A stretch of DNA of 33,311 nucleotides from Sphaerisporangium corydalis (GTDB lineage Bacteria > Actinomycetota > Actinomycetes > Streptosporangiales > Streptosporangiaceae), in NCBI RefSeq assembly GCF_025506355.1, contig NZ_JANZYP010000088.1:1-33311 (forward strand), read 5' to 3'. Below are positions 6,809-14,852 of the stretch, piece after piece. How positions within the stretch are numbered: the first letter of the stretch is position 1; every line of letters starts with the position of its first letter. The notes below the pieces were generated by a model that made no database searches, was not told the DNA's origin, and was given only the letters and a program-made list of their open reading frames with translations. A program made the position numbers and the translations under genes.

Positions 6809-8023
6809 GTGGACCTCGACGCCTTCAGCGAAATTCTGACCCCCCGCGGGCAGAGGGCACTCGGCGAGGCCGTCGAGGCGCTCGCGGGCGGCGGCGACCC
6901 GGTCGCGGTGGCGAGCCGCCTCAGGCGCACCTACGACGCGCCGATGACCTCGGCCGCCCTGACCCAGGCGCGGCTGCGGGCGCGCGCCGCCGTCAAGTTC
7001 GGGCCCGACGCGGCCCGCATGTACTTCACCCCCAACGGGCTGGAGCAGGCCACCCGCGCCGAGGTGGCCGCGCACCGCGCCCGCAGGTTCCGGCCCGGCA
7101 CGCGCGTCGTGGACGCCTGCTGCGGCATCGGCGGCGACCTGATCGCGCTGGCGCGCGCCGGGTGCGAGGTCGACGCCGTGGACCTCGATCCGCTCACCGT
7201 CGCGGTGGCCCGCGCGAACGCCGTCGCGCTGGACCTCGGCGACCGGGTCACGGTCCGCGCCGCCGACGCGGCCGGCATCGACCCGGAGGGCTACGACGTG
7301 CTGTTCGCCGACCCCGGCAGGCGGTCGGGCGGCCGGCGCGTGTTCGACCCGATGGCCTACTCCCCGACCTGGCCGGTGGTCCTCGGCCTGGTGGCCCGGG
7401 CGCCGGCGGCGTGCCTGAAGGTCGCGCCGGGCATCCCGTACGAGCTGATCCCCCCGGCCGCGGAGGCCGAGTGGGTGTCCTACCGTGGCGAGGTCAAGGA
7501 GGCGGTCCTGTGGACCGGCGACCTCGCCACGGTCACCGGCGGCGCCGGGTCGGACGGCGACCGCAGCGCGGGCGACCCCGGGCGCAGGGCGACGATGCTG
7601 CCCTCAGGGGAGACGCTGACCCCCGACCCGTCCCTCGGCCCCGCCGGGCACGGGCCCGTGGCGCGGTACCTCTACGAGCCGGACGGCGCGGCGATCCGGT
7701 CCCACCTGGTGGCCGAGGTGGCCGCGCTGGTGAACGGCCACCTGCTCGACCCGCGCATCGCCTACATCACCGGCGACACCCCCGAGGTGACGCCGTGGGC
7801 CTCGCGGTACGAGGTCCTGGAGACGCTGCCGTTCTCCTTGAAACGCCTTCGGGTGGCACTCCGTGAACGCCGGATCGGCGCGGTGACGCTGAAAAAGCGC
7901 GGCTCCGCACTCGACTTGGAGCAATTGCGAAAGGATTTACGACTTTCCGGGGACAAGTCGTGCGTTGTGGCGCTGACCCGGATCGGCGAGCGTCCTTTCG
8001 CGCTCATCTGTGACCCCGCCTGA
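6809..8023 (+). CDS. Class I SAM-dependent methyltransferase with THUMP-like C-terminus
   Basis: A 404-residue Rossmann-fold methyltransferase. An N-terminal helical region (about 1-95) precedes motif I VVDACCGIGGD (about 100-110), an acidic motif II near VDLD, and LFADPGRR (about 165-172) at the motif IV position. The C-terminal part (about 300-404), with LKRLRVALRERRIGAVTLKKRG, looks like the THUMP-like domain of a conserved actinobacterial family. Such an architecture suggests an RNA substrate, but none is established. GTG 6809 is chosen because homologous sequence begins there and TAGCGT lies 8 nt upstream; the frame is open to 6620, but that part overlaps the CIRCE/promoter zone and looks non-coding. 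The gene is divergent from groES. Confidence 0.82.
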   Translation: MDLDAFSEILTPRGQRALGEAVEALAGGGDPVAVASRLRRTYDAPMTSAALTQARLRARAAVKFGPDAARMYFTPNGLEQATRAEVAAHRARRFRPGTRVVDACCGIGGDLIALARAGCEVDAVDLDPLTVAVARANAVALDLGDRVTVRAADAAGIDPEGYDVLFADPGRRSGGRRVFDPMAYSPTWPVVLGLVARAPAACLKVAPGIPYELIPPAAEAEWVSYRGEVKEAVLWTGDLATVTGGAGSDGDRSAGDPGRRATMLPSGETLTPDPSLGPAGHGPVARYLYEPDGAAIRSHLVAEVAALVNGHLLDPRIAYITGDTPEVTPWASRYEVLETLPFSLKRLRVALRERRIGAVTLKKRGSALDLEQLRKDLRLSGDKSCVVALTRIGERPFALICDPA

Positions 8024-8085
8024 CCTGCACAGATGCTGAATATCGTCAATCCGGCGATGGTCACGGTCGTTTAAAGTCGGCCCCG

Positions 8086-8111
8086 GGAATCGCGTGCCCG
8101 CCCCTACAGTT
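8086..8111 (+). promoter_or_regulatory. SigR/SigH-like promoter candidate
   Basis: GGAAT (8086-8090), exactly 18 nt, then GTT (8109-8111) matches the published SigR/SigH consensus GGAAT-N18-GTT used in thiol-oxidative stress. TACAGT at 8105-8110 could alternatively serve as a housekeeping -10. It points toward the coiled-coil gene. An eight-base match can arise by chance. Confidence 0.4.
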
Positions 8112-8118
8112 GGCCAGC

Positions 8119-8158
8119 GCGGGGATTCTGCCTGATCAGCGGGGATTCTGCCTGATCA
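8119..8158. repeat. 20-bp perfect tandem duplication
   Basis: Two identical 20-bp units, GCGGGGATTCTGCCTGATCA, lie at 8119-8138 and 8139-8158 in the leader of the coiled-coil gene. Each unit ends in the palindrome TGATCA. The first begins about where transcription from the upstream promoter candidate would start. The unit length is not a multiple of three, in keeping with non-coding DNA. Confidence 0.9.
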
Positions 8159-8247
8159 ATGGTCGGCCCGCCTCATCTTGTCACGCCAGAGAACCGGTCC
8201 GAACCCGCCGCGGCGCGGCCGGCCGCCCGCGAGTGAAGGAGCATTCG

Positions 8248-9585
8248 GTGGATCACTCCAACCACACCCTTCTCCAGGCGGGAAGCCAGACCGCCATCTC
8301 CGACCGGATGCGCGAACTGCTCGCCAGGGCGGCACAGGACCACGTGTACGAACAGCGCACCCAGGGCGCCGTGCTGGACGAGATCCGGCAACGGCTCGAA
8401 GGCATGGAGTGGCTGCTGCGCGAGGTGCGGGAGCGCGAGCTGGGTGGGCTGAGCGGCGCCCTGGAGGTGGTCGGCGCCCAGCTCGGCGAGCTCGCGACCC
8501 GGCCGCCCGCGTGGGCCGAGGGCCTGGCGCAGCACGTCGAGATCGTGCGCGAGCGGGTCGACGGCGTGGGCGGCCGCCTGGCCGGCATCGGCGACCGCGT
8601 CGACTCGGTCGGCGACCGCGTCAGGCCGGTCGCCGAGCTCCCCGGCCTGCTGGCCGACCTCGGCGCCGTGCGGGAGGGGGTCGCGGAGTCCCTCAAGCGC
8701 GTCCAGGCCCTCCTCGACGGCGGCCAGGCGGTCCCGGAGCACCTTGGCGAGCTGGCCCGGCGCCTCACCCGGCTGCACGCCGCCGTGGAGGAGGCGGGCG
8801 GCCGTTTCACCCGCGTGGACGAGGCGCTGCTCGACCTCTCCCAGCGCACCGATCGGCTCGAAGGCGGCGTCCTCGACCTGAACGAGGGCCTGGAGGAGAC
8901 GCTCGCCTCGGCGATCGAGCGGCTCACCGCCTCGGTCGAGCTGCTGACCGGCAAGGTCGAGGGCATGACCGACGAGCTGGCCGGCGCCGAGTCCCGCCTC
9001 ACCGGCCGCCTCGCGGGCGCCGAGGTCAGGTTCACCGGCCTTGAGGAGCGTCTGGACGGCGTCGACGGCCAGCTCACGGGCCTGCAGACCCGGCTCGGCG
9101 GCTTGGACGAACGGCTCGGCGGCCTCGACCAGCGGCTCGCCGGGGTGGACGAGCGCGTCTCGGGGCAGGATCAGCGGTTCACCGCGATCGACGACGGCTT
9201 CGAGGGCGTCAACGAGCGGCTGGAGATGGTCGACGACCGCGTGGAGGCCGTCAACCAGCGGGTCGGCCAGCTCCCCGCCCTGCTGGAGGTGGGCGAGGTG
9301 CACAAACGCGTCGGCGAGCTGATCAGCGCCCAGGGCGACGACCACGGCGGCCGGCTCGACACGATCGACAGGCGGCTGACCGAGGCCGCCGGGCTGATGC
9401 CGCCCCTGGCGGACCTGGTCGAGCTGGTGCGGGCCCGCCCCGACCGCGAGCAGCTCTCCGAGACCGTCGGCGAGATCGTCCAGCCGACCCGCGACGACCT
9501 GACCCGCAGGCTGGGCGCCCTGGAGGAGACCATGCTCGCCCTCGCCGAAGCCCTCCTGCGCCCCGCGCGCACCCCCAAGGACTGA
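8248..9585 (+). CDS. Long coiled-coil protein
   Basis: A 445-residue protein with no enzymatic motif, signal peptide or transmembrane segment. From about residue 30 it is almost continuous heptad-like sequence with L/V at regular spacing. The clearest section is near 265-335, where units such as RLGGLDERLGGLDQRLAGVDERV repeat at seven-residue steps. A rod-like, oligomeric cytoplasmic scaffold is likely, but I do not recognise a named family; polar-growth (DivIVA-like) or filament roles are possibilities without direct support. GTG 8248 is chosen because GAAGGA lies 7 nt upstream. It is convergent with tsaD and has a 224-bp upstream gap holding a promoter candidate and tandem repeats. Confidence 0.82.
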   Translation: MDHSNHTLLQAGSQTAISDRMRELLARAAQDHVYEQRTQGAVLDEIRQRLEGMEWLLREVRERELGGLSGALEVVGAQLGELATRPPAWAEGLAQHVEIVRERVDGVGGRLAGIGDRVDSVGDRVRPVAELPGLLADLGAVREGVAESLKRVQALLDGGQAVPEHLGELARRLTRLHAAVEEAGGRFTRVDEALLDLSQRTDRLEGGVLDLNEGLEETLASAIERLTASVELLTGKVEGMTDELAGAESRLTGRLAGAEVRFTGLEERLDGVDGQLTGLQTRLGGLDERLGGLDQRLAGVDERVSGQDQRFTAIDDGFEGVNERLEMVDDRVEAVNQRVGQLPALLEVGEVHKRVGELISAQGDDHGGRLDTIDRRLTEAAGLMPPLADLVELVRARPDREQLSETVGEIVQPTRDDLTRRLGALEETMLALAEALLRPARTPKD

Positions 9586-9648
9586 CCCCCGAGGCCCGCC
9601 CAGGTCTGACCCCACGGGGCCGGCACCGAGCGGCATAGAGCGGCCGGG

Positions 9649-10680
9649 TCACACGTGGACGGAGGTCACCGGCATGGAGGAGTCGGCGGGGATGTCGAGG
9701 CGAGAGGCGGTCGCCCCCGAGGCCACCAGCTCGGCGCCGAGCGCAGCGATCATCGCGCCGTTGTCGGTGCACAGCCCCGGCCGGGGCACCCGCAGGCGCA
9801 CGCCCGCCGCCTCGCACCGCTCCTTGGCGAGCGAGCGCAGCCGGGAGTTGGCGGCGACGCCGCCGCCGATGAGCAGGTCCTGGACGTCGTACGCGCGGCA
9901 CGCCTGGAGCGCCTTGCGCGTGAGCACGTCCACCACGGCCTCCTGGAAGGAGGCGGCCACGTCGGCGAGCGGCACCGGCTCGCCCGCGCGCTGCTTGGCC
10001 TCCACCCAGCGGGCGACGGCGGTCTTCAGCCCGGAGAAGGAGAAGTCGAGGGTGCCGTCGTCGTACTTCCCGCGCGGGAAGCCGATCGCCGTGCCCGAGC
10101 CCTCGACGGCCGCCCGGTCGATGTGCGGGCCGCCGGGGAACGGCAGGCCGAGCACCCGGGCCACCTTGTCGAACGCCTCGCCGGCCGCGTCGTCCACCGT
10201 CGAGCCCAGGGAGATCACGTCCTTGGCGACGTCGGGGACCAGCAGCAGCGAGGAGTGTCCGCCGGAGACGAGCATCGCGATCGACGGCTTGGGCAGCGGG
10301 CCGTGTTCGAGCTGGTCCACCGCGACGTGCGCGGCCAGGTGGTTGACGCCGTAGAGCGGCACGCCGAGGCCCAGCGCGTACGCCTTGGCCGCGGCGACGC
10401 CCACCAGCAGCGCGCCCGCGAGGCCGGGCCCGGCGGTGACGGCCACCGCGTCGATGTCGGAGAAGCGCAGGCCCGCCTTACGCAGGGCGCTCTCGACCGT
10501 GGGGGTCATGGCCTCGAGATGGGCGCGCGAGGCGACCTCGGGCACGACGCCGCCGAACCGGGCGTGCTCCTCGACGCTGGAGGCCACCGTGTCGGCGAGC
10601 AGGGTGTGCCCGCGCACCAGCCCGACCCCGGTCTCGTCGCAGGAGGTCTCGATGCCCAGGACCAGGGGCTCGTCAGGCAT
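9649..10680 (-). CDS. tsaD: tRNA N6-threonylcarbamoyltransferase TsaD
   Basis: A 343-residue Kae1/Gcp-family protein that transfers threonylcarbamoyl to A37 of ANN-decoding tRNAs, working with TsaB and TsaE. The start VLGIETSCDETGVGLV is diagnostic. The metal-binding HLAAH motif is at residues 114-118, with GGHSSLLLV and the later DNGAMIA segment also present. Length is normal. The first codons overlap the last 8 bp of rimI, so tsaB-rimI-tsaD is one transcriptional unit. No substitution of key residues is seen. Confidence 0.97.
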   Translation of the reverse strand: MPDEPLVLGIETSCDETGVGLVRGHTLLADTVASSVEEHARFGGVVPEVASRAHLEAMTPTVESALRKAGLRFSDIDAVAVTAGPGLAGALLVGVAAAKAYALGLGVPLYGVNHLAAHVAVDQLEHGPLPKPSIAMLVSGGHSSLLLVPDVAKDVISLGSTVDDAAGEAFDKVARVLGLPFPGGPHIDRAAVEGSGTAIGFPRGKYDDGTLDFSFSGLKTAVARWVEAKQRAGEPVPLADVAASFQEAVVDVLTRKALQACRAYDVQDLLIGGGVAANSRLRSLAKERCEAAGVRLRVPRPGLCTDNGAMIAALGAELVASGATASRLDIPADSSMPVTSVHV

Positions 10681-11143
10681 TTCCGATCTCCCCGTCCAGC
10701 TTGCGCATCATCATGATGGCGTCGGTCCCGTCGTCGTAGTAGTCGCGGCGCAGGCCGATGCGCTCGAAGCCGAAGCGCTCGTACATCGCCTGCGCGGGCG
10801 GGTTGTCCGCCCGTACCTCCAGGAAGACCGCGGTGACGCCGCGGCGCGCGGCCTCGCCGAGCAGTTCGGTGAGCATCGCGCTGCCGATGCCGGCGCGCTG
10901 CATCGCGCCGCTGACGGCGATCGTCTGGACGTCGGCCTGGTCGCCGGCCGCCGCCAGCCCCGCGTACCCGACGATGCGCCCGGCGGAGACGGCCACGATG
11001 TAGTGGCGGGTGCGCGGCTGGTCGGCCAGCTCGCCCCGCAGCATGCCCTCGCTCCAGGCGTCGATGGGGAACGTGGACCGCTCGATGATCAGCACGTCGG
11101 GCAGGTCCGCCTCGGTCATCTGCCGGAGCGTCGCCTCGGTCAC
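10673..11143 (-). CDS. rimI: Ribosomal protein S18-alanine N-acetyltransferase RimI-like
   Basis: A 156-residue GNAT acetyltransferase. The acetyl-CoA loop QRAGIGSAM is at residues 82-90, and the segment LEVRADNPPAQAMYERFGFE with the later RRDYYDDG is typical of RimI. In E. coli RimI acetylates the N-terminus of S18; actinobacterial homologues may have a broader range. The gene sits between tsaB and tsaD, as in many bacteria. Its GTG start overlaps the tsaB stop codon (GTGA), and its end overlaps the tsaD start, so translation is coupled. Confidence 0.94.
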   Translation of the reverse strand: MTEATLRQMTEADLPDVLIIERSTFPIDAWSEGMLRGELADQPRTRHYIVAVSAGRIVGYAGLAAAGDQADVQTIAVSGAMQRAGIGSAMLTELLGEAARRGVTAVFLEVRADNPPAQAMYERFGFERIGLRRDYYDDGTDAIMMMRKLDGEIGNA

Positions 11144-11814
11144 GCGGTCACCTTCTTCGGGGCGCCTGGCACCCGGGCGTCCGGCCGGCGCAGGTAGATC
11201 GGTACAGGGGCGGTCAGCACCCCGCCCGGCGCCGCCGGGTCAGGGAGCGCCGCGAGGTGTTCGGCGGCCAGGGCGGCCAGGGCACCGGCGAGCGGGAAGT
11301 CGGGGGCGCCGTCCACCAGCCGCCCCTCCCCGAGCACACCGGCGTACATGCGGGCGCCCGCACCGACCAGCAGAGGTTCGCCAGGGAGGTCGTCGGGCCG
11401 GTCGACCGAGGGCCCCGACAGCCGCGTGCGCATGTCCGCGTAGCGCGCCCAGAACACCTCCTTGCGCCGGGCGTCGGTGGCGACGACGAACGGCACGGTC
11501 AGACCGCTCGCGTAGGCGAGCGCGTCCAGGCTGCACACCCCGTACGCCGGGGCGCCCGTCGTGGACGAGAGCGCCTGGGCGGTCATCAGCCCGACGCGCA
11601 GGCCGGTGTACGGCCCGGGGCCGGAACCCGCGACGATGGCGGTGACGTCCCCGAGCGCGGCACCCGCCTCGCGCAGGACCTCCGCTATGGAGGGAACGAG
11701 CAGCTCACCATGGCGGCGAGCGTCGATCGTCGTCGACTCGGCGAGCACGCGGGCACCGTCGTGGAGCGCCGCGGTGACAGCCGGGGTTGCGGTATCGAAG
11801 GCCAAGACCAGCAC
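11140..11814 (-). CDS. tsaB: tRNA t6A synthesis partner TsaB
   Basis: A 224-residue actin-like-fold protein that dimerises with TsaD in t6A synthesis. The N-terminus LVLAFDTATPAVTAAL and the segment GPGPYTGLRVGL are characteristic. I chose GTG 11814 because LVLAFDTAT follows at once and a TAGGCT box lies 8 nt upstream. The frame can be extended to 11856 with residues unlike the family. It heads the tsaB-rimI-tsaD operon. tsaE, usually adjacent, is 1.5 kb away beyond a sortase gene pair. Confidence 0.94.
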   Translation of the reverse strand: MLVLAFDTATPAVTAALHDGARVLAESTTIDARRHGELLVPSIAEVLREAGAALGDVTAIVAGSGPGPYTGLRVGLMTAQALSSTTGAPAYGVCSLDALAYASGLTVPFVVATDARRKEVFWARYADMRTRLSGPSVDRPDDLPGEPLLVGAGARMYAGVLGEGRLVDGAPDFPLAGALAALAAEHLAALPDPAAPGGVLTAPVPIYLRRPDARVPGAPKKVTA

Positions 11815-11822
11815 AAATGTCA

Positions 11823-11828
11823 AGCCTA
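11823..11828 (-). promoter_or_regulatory. Candidate leaderless -10 box (tsaB)
   Basis: TAGGCT on the minus strand is followed by 8 nt and GTG 11814, giving a leaderless or near-leaderless tsaB transcript independent of the upstream sortase genes. Confidence 0.45.
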
Positions 11829-11887
11829 GCCGCGTTTCCCAGCGCTCGCTCCGCACCGCGCGGACGACGCGCCCCCTCCTGGCGGCC

Positions 11888-12442
11888 TCAGGTTTTCAGA
11901 CGGGAGGCGTAGACGATGATGTTGTCCAGGTACTCGTGGGTCTTGCGGTCGAAGACGCCGCCGCAGGTGACCAGCCGAAGCCCGTCCTCGACGTACACGC
12001 GTTCGGAGGGGAACCGGTCCTTGGCGACCTGCTCGACGGAGTCGACCTTGTACTGGGCGACCTTGCCGTCGCTGCGCAGCACCTTGACGACGGCGCCCTT
12101 CCTGACCTCGCGCAGGCGGTAGAAGACGGCGGGGGCCGTCTTGGTGTCCACATGCCCGATGATCACCGAGGCGCCGGACTCGCCCGGCACCACGCTCTGG
12201 TCGTACCAGCCCGCCGTGAGCGGCTTCTCGAACGGCGGCAGCTCGACCTCCCCGTCTCCGGCGAGCCCGAGCTTCATCAGCGGGGCCTTCATGTTCAGCG
12301 ACGGGATGTCGAGCCGTTTGGGCACGGCGGCCGACGCCACGGACGGCGCCGCCGCCTCACGGTCGCGGCCGGTGAGCGCGAACATGATCGCGCCGGTGAC
12401 GAAGCCCGCCGCCGCGATCTTCACCCATTTGGAGTCTGCCAT
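11888..12442 (-). CDS. Class F-like sortase
   Basis: A 184-residue membrane-anchored transpeptidase. An N-terminal helix (about residues 7-24) is followed by a sortase beta-barrel. The catalytic set is visible: His97 in IIGHVDT, Cys160 in LVTCGG and Arg166 in FDRKT. The short size, single N-terminal anchor and LVTCGG active site fit the class F sortases of actinobacteria, whose substrates and roles are poorly known. It lies 21 bp downstream of a gene for a secreted, tail-anchored protein and is probably cotranscribed with it, so that protein is the first substrate to consider. Confidence 0.88.
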   Translation of the reverse strand: MADSKWVKIAAAGFVTGAIMFALTGRDREAAAPSVASAAVPKRLDIPSLNMKAPLMKLGLAGDGEVELPPFEKPLTAGWYDQSVVPGESGASVIIGHVDTKTAPAVFYRLREVRKGAVVKVLRSDGKVAQYKVDSVEQVAKDRFPSERVYVEDGLRLVTCGGVFDRKTHEYLDNIIVYASRLKT

Positions 12443-12463
12443 CGGGGACCGCCGGACCGGCGA

Positions 12464-13147
12464 TCAGCCGGACTTCGACTTCCGGCGGGCCAGGGCGATG
12501 CCGCCGCCGAGCGCGGCGAGCAGCGCGACGACCGTCAGGCCCGCAGGGACGCCGGAGGGCTCGTCCGTTTCGGCGCCCGCCGCCGTGCCGCCGCCGCCGG
12601 CCCTCGGCGCCCGGCTGGGCACGGCGCGGGTCCTGGTGGGCGTGGGGTCGGCCTTGGGCTTGGCCGTCAGGGTCAGGGTGGTCTTGCCCGTGTCGTTGGT
12701 GCCCTCGCACTTGACCTCGACGGTGTAGCGGCCGGCGCGGGCGTCCTCGTCGATGAGGGCGAAGCCGTGGACCTCCGGCGAGGGCGCCGCCGTGGTCACC
12801 GGCGTCGAGGACGCGGCGGGCGTCGCGGGGGGCGGCTGGGTCAGGGTGACGACGCCCGTGAAGGAGTCGGAACGCGCGGTCGCGCGGTAGTCGGTGCCGC
12901 CCTGCGGGAGGGGGCAGAAGGCCCGGACGCGGACCGACCGCGTGGCCCCGCTCTGCACCCGCTCGGGCACGAGCTGGACGCGGATGTCCTGCCTGCTCAT
13001 GGTCGGCGTCGGCGTGGGCGCCGTGTCACCGGACTGCGCCTCCGCCGAGCACGCGACCCCGCCTAAGAGAAGGAATGCTCCAGATACCGCGACCTGCCCG
13101 ACCCTGTGCACCGTCGCACTCCACTTCGCCGTGCTCTTCGACCCCAC
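12464..13147 (-). CDS. Secreted protein with C-terminal membrane tail, probable sortase partner
   Basis: A 227-residue exported protein. A basic N-terminus and hydrophobic stretch (about 17-32) lead to GVACSAEA, cleavable by signal peptidase; Cys33 could be lipidated, though the preceding residues are not a strict lipobox. Residues 50-170 appear beta-rich, with two cysteines (FCPLPQ, EVKCEG) that may pair. A Pro/Thr/Gly-rich stalk follows, then a hydrophobic helix VPAGLTVVALLAALGGGIAL and the basic end ARRKSKSG. That tail has the layout of a cell-wall sorting signal, but no LPxTG or LAxTG pentapeptide precedes it. The start is GTG 13147 without a strong ribosome site. The family is unknown to me. 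Confidence 0.75.
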   Translation of the reverse strand: MGSKSTAKWSATVHRVGQVAVSGAFLLLGGVACSAEAQSGDTAPTPTPTMSRQDIRVQLVPERVQSGATRSVRVRAFCPLPQGGTDYRATARSDSFTGVVTLTQPPPATPAASSTPVTTAAPSPEVHGFALIDEDARAGRYTVEVKCEGTNDTGKTTLTLTAKPKADPTPTRTRAVPSRAPRAGGGGTAAGAETDEPSGVPAGLTVVALLAALGGGIALARRKSKSG

Positions 13148-13284
13148 CCGATACGACCCGCCCTAAAGCGTTACTTCACCTGCATACCCAATAAAAACAG
13201 GCCAATCCATTGGAACGATCTTCATTCCGAATGATCCAGAGCAATGCGGGTGCGCGTCAAGGCCGCCTAGGTTACCGGTCTAGA

Positions 13285-13764
13285 TCAACCGGCAGCGCTG
13301 ATTCGGGCGAGATCGGCGCCGTCCCATCGGGGACCGACGCCGCGCAGGCGCACCAGACGCTCCTCGCCGGTGTCGCCGCCCTCGTCGCCGCGCTCGATGG
13401 AGACCTCCAGCCGGTCCTCGGCCAGGCCCTCCACCAGGCCCTCGCCCCACTCGACCACGGTCACCGAGTCGGCGAGCGAGGCGTCCAGGTCGAGGTCGTC
13501 GACCTCCAGCGCCCCGCCGAGGCGGTAGGCGTCGGCGTGGACCAGCGCGGGCCCGCCGGCCAGCGAGGGGTGGACCCGGGCGATCACGAACGTCGGGGAG
13601 GTGATCGGGCCACGGACCTTCAGCCCTTCGGCGACGCCCTGGACCAGAGTGGTCTTGCCGGCGCCCAGCGGCCCCGACAGCACCACGAGGTCGCCCGCGC
13701 GCAGCAGCCGCGCAAGCCCCTCGCCCAGCGCCCGCATGTCGTCGGTGGTGGCGACCCGTCTCAT
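13285..13764 (-). CDS. tsaE: t6A synthesis ATPase TsaE
   Basis: A 159-residue P-loop protein with Walker A GPLGAGKTT (residues 31-39), TSPTFVIARV and VHADAYRL; the later VEWGEGL is also typical of TsaE. It binds ATP and resets the TsaB-TsaD complex during t6A synthesis. The ATG at 13764 overlaps the stop codon of the upstream hydrolase gene (ATGA), so the two are translationally coupled. About 140 bp downstream the transcript meets the sortase-partner gene. Confidence 0.95.
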   Translation of the reverse strand: MRRVATTDDMRALGEGLARLLRAGDLVVLSGPLGAGKTTLVQGVAEGLKVRGPITSPTFVIARVHPSLAGGPALVHADAYRLGGALEVDDLDLDASLADSVTVVEWGEGLVEGLAEDRLEVSIERGDEGGDTGEERLVRLRGVGPRWDGADLARISAAG

Positions 13765-14840
13765 CCCGCACGCCCCTCGACGGCGCCGGCCGCGCCGGCG
13801 TCCTGGACCCTTCTGAGCAGTTCGGCGATCGCGTCGTTGACCTCGGCCGGCTTCTCCAGCAGCACCAGGTGGGAGGCGCCCTGGATCTCGGTCAGCCGCG
13901 CGGACGGCAGGCCCGCGTTGATCGCCTTGCTGTGGTCGGGCGGGGTCAGCCAGTCCTTGTCCCCGACGACGATCTCGGCGGGCACCTTGTCCAGGACGTG
14001 CAGCGCGGCGAGCTTGTCGTGCGACATCAGCGCCGGGTAGAAGTCGGCGATCACATCGGTCGGCGTGGAGCGGATCATCGACTCGGCGAAGTCGACGACC
14101 GTGGGGCTGACGCTGGAGGAGTCGCCGAACCCGAAGAACCGCAGGACCAGGAACGACACGTCGTTGCCCGCCTGCCGCCCCCGGTCGACCAGCGCGCCGC
14201 GGCGGCCGAGCACCGACACGGTCGCCGGCGCCACCAAGTGGACTGCCTTGGAGATCAGGGCGGGCAGCCCGAGGGTCAGCTCGGCGAGCTTGCCCGCCGA
14301 CGTGGAGATGAGCGCGACGCCGCGTATCTTGGCGCCGAACAGCTCGGGGTGGCTGTCGGCGAGCGCCATGACGGTCATGCCGCCCATGGAGTGGCCGATC
14401 AGCACGCACGGCCCGGGCACCAGCGCTTTGAGGATCTCCGCGAGGTCGGCACCGAGGCGGTCGATGGTGCAGTCCTCCGCGGAGGTGCGGGCCGAGCGCC
14501 CGTGGCACCGCTGGTCCCAGAACACCAGGCGGTGGGTGTCGCGCAGGGCCTGGCGCTGGTAGTGCCAGGAGTCGAGGTTCAGGGTGTACCCGTGGCAGAA
14601 GACGACGGTCAGCGGGGCGTCCTCCGGCCCGTCGACCTCGGCGTACAGCTCGACGCCGTCGGAGGTCTTGACGGTGACCGGGCGCCCTCGCAGCTCGCCG
14701 AAGGGCTCGCTCGCCTCAAGGTCGGGCCGCACGCGGATGCGCCCCACGGCGTACCTCTTGGCCAGCGCCGCCGCCGCCAGACCCGCCGAAGCGGTGCCGA
14801 CGATGGCCCCGGCGATCCCGACCCTGCGCCTCCTGGACAT
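13761..14840 (-). CDS. Alpha/beta hydrolase, membrane-anchored
   Basis: A 359-residue hydrolase. Residues 1-28 contain an RRRR stretch followed by a hydrophobic segment, suggesting a signal anchor. The fold is clear: HG oxyanion motif in FCHGYTLN (about 82-89), nucleophile Ser151 in GHSMGG, acid Asp296 near VVGDKDWLTP and His324 in GASHLV. The substrate is unknown. Its place between alr and tsaE is common in actinobacteria, so a housekeeping role is plausible. A GAGGAGG ribosome site precedes ATG 14840. The gene starts 12 bp after alr and overlaps tsaE by four bases. Confidence 0.9.
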   Translation of the reverse strand: MSRRRRVGIAGAIVGTASAGLAAAALAKRYAVGRIRVRPDLEASEPFGELRGRPVTVKTSDGVELYAEVDGPEDAPLTVVFCHGYTLNLDSWHYQRQALRDTHRLVFWDQRCHGRSARTSAEDCTIDRLGADLAEILKALVPGPCVLIGHSMGGMTVMALADSHPELFGAKIRGVALISTSAGKLAELTLGLPALISKAVHLVAPATVSVLGRRGALVDRGRQAGNDVSFLVLRFFGFGDSSSVSPTVVDFAESMIRSTPTDVIADFYPALMSHDKLAALHVLDKVPAEIVVGDKDWLTPPDHSKAINAGLPSARLTEIQGASHLVLLEKPAEVNDAIAELLRRVQDAGAAGAVEGRAG

Positions 14841-14852
14841 CCAAGCCTCCTC

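Noticed and set aside
8980..9270. Repetitive DNA in the coiled-coil gene as a mobile or CRISPR element
   Set aside because: The periodicity is 21 bp, follows heptads of the protein and diverges at synonymous sites.
9586..9648. Terminator between the convergent coiled-coil and tsaD genes
   Set aside because: Only short, imperfect GC complementarity is present; no convincing stem.
13275..13292. CCGGT/ACCGG hairpin at the tsaE end as terminator
   Set aside because: Arms are only five bases, it overlaps the stop codon and has no T tract.
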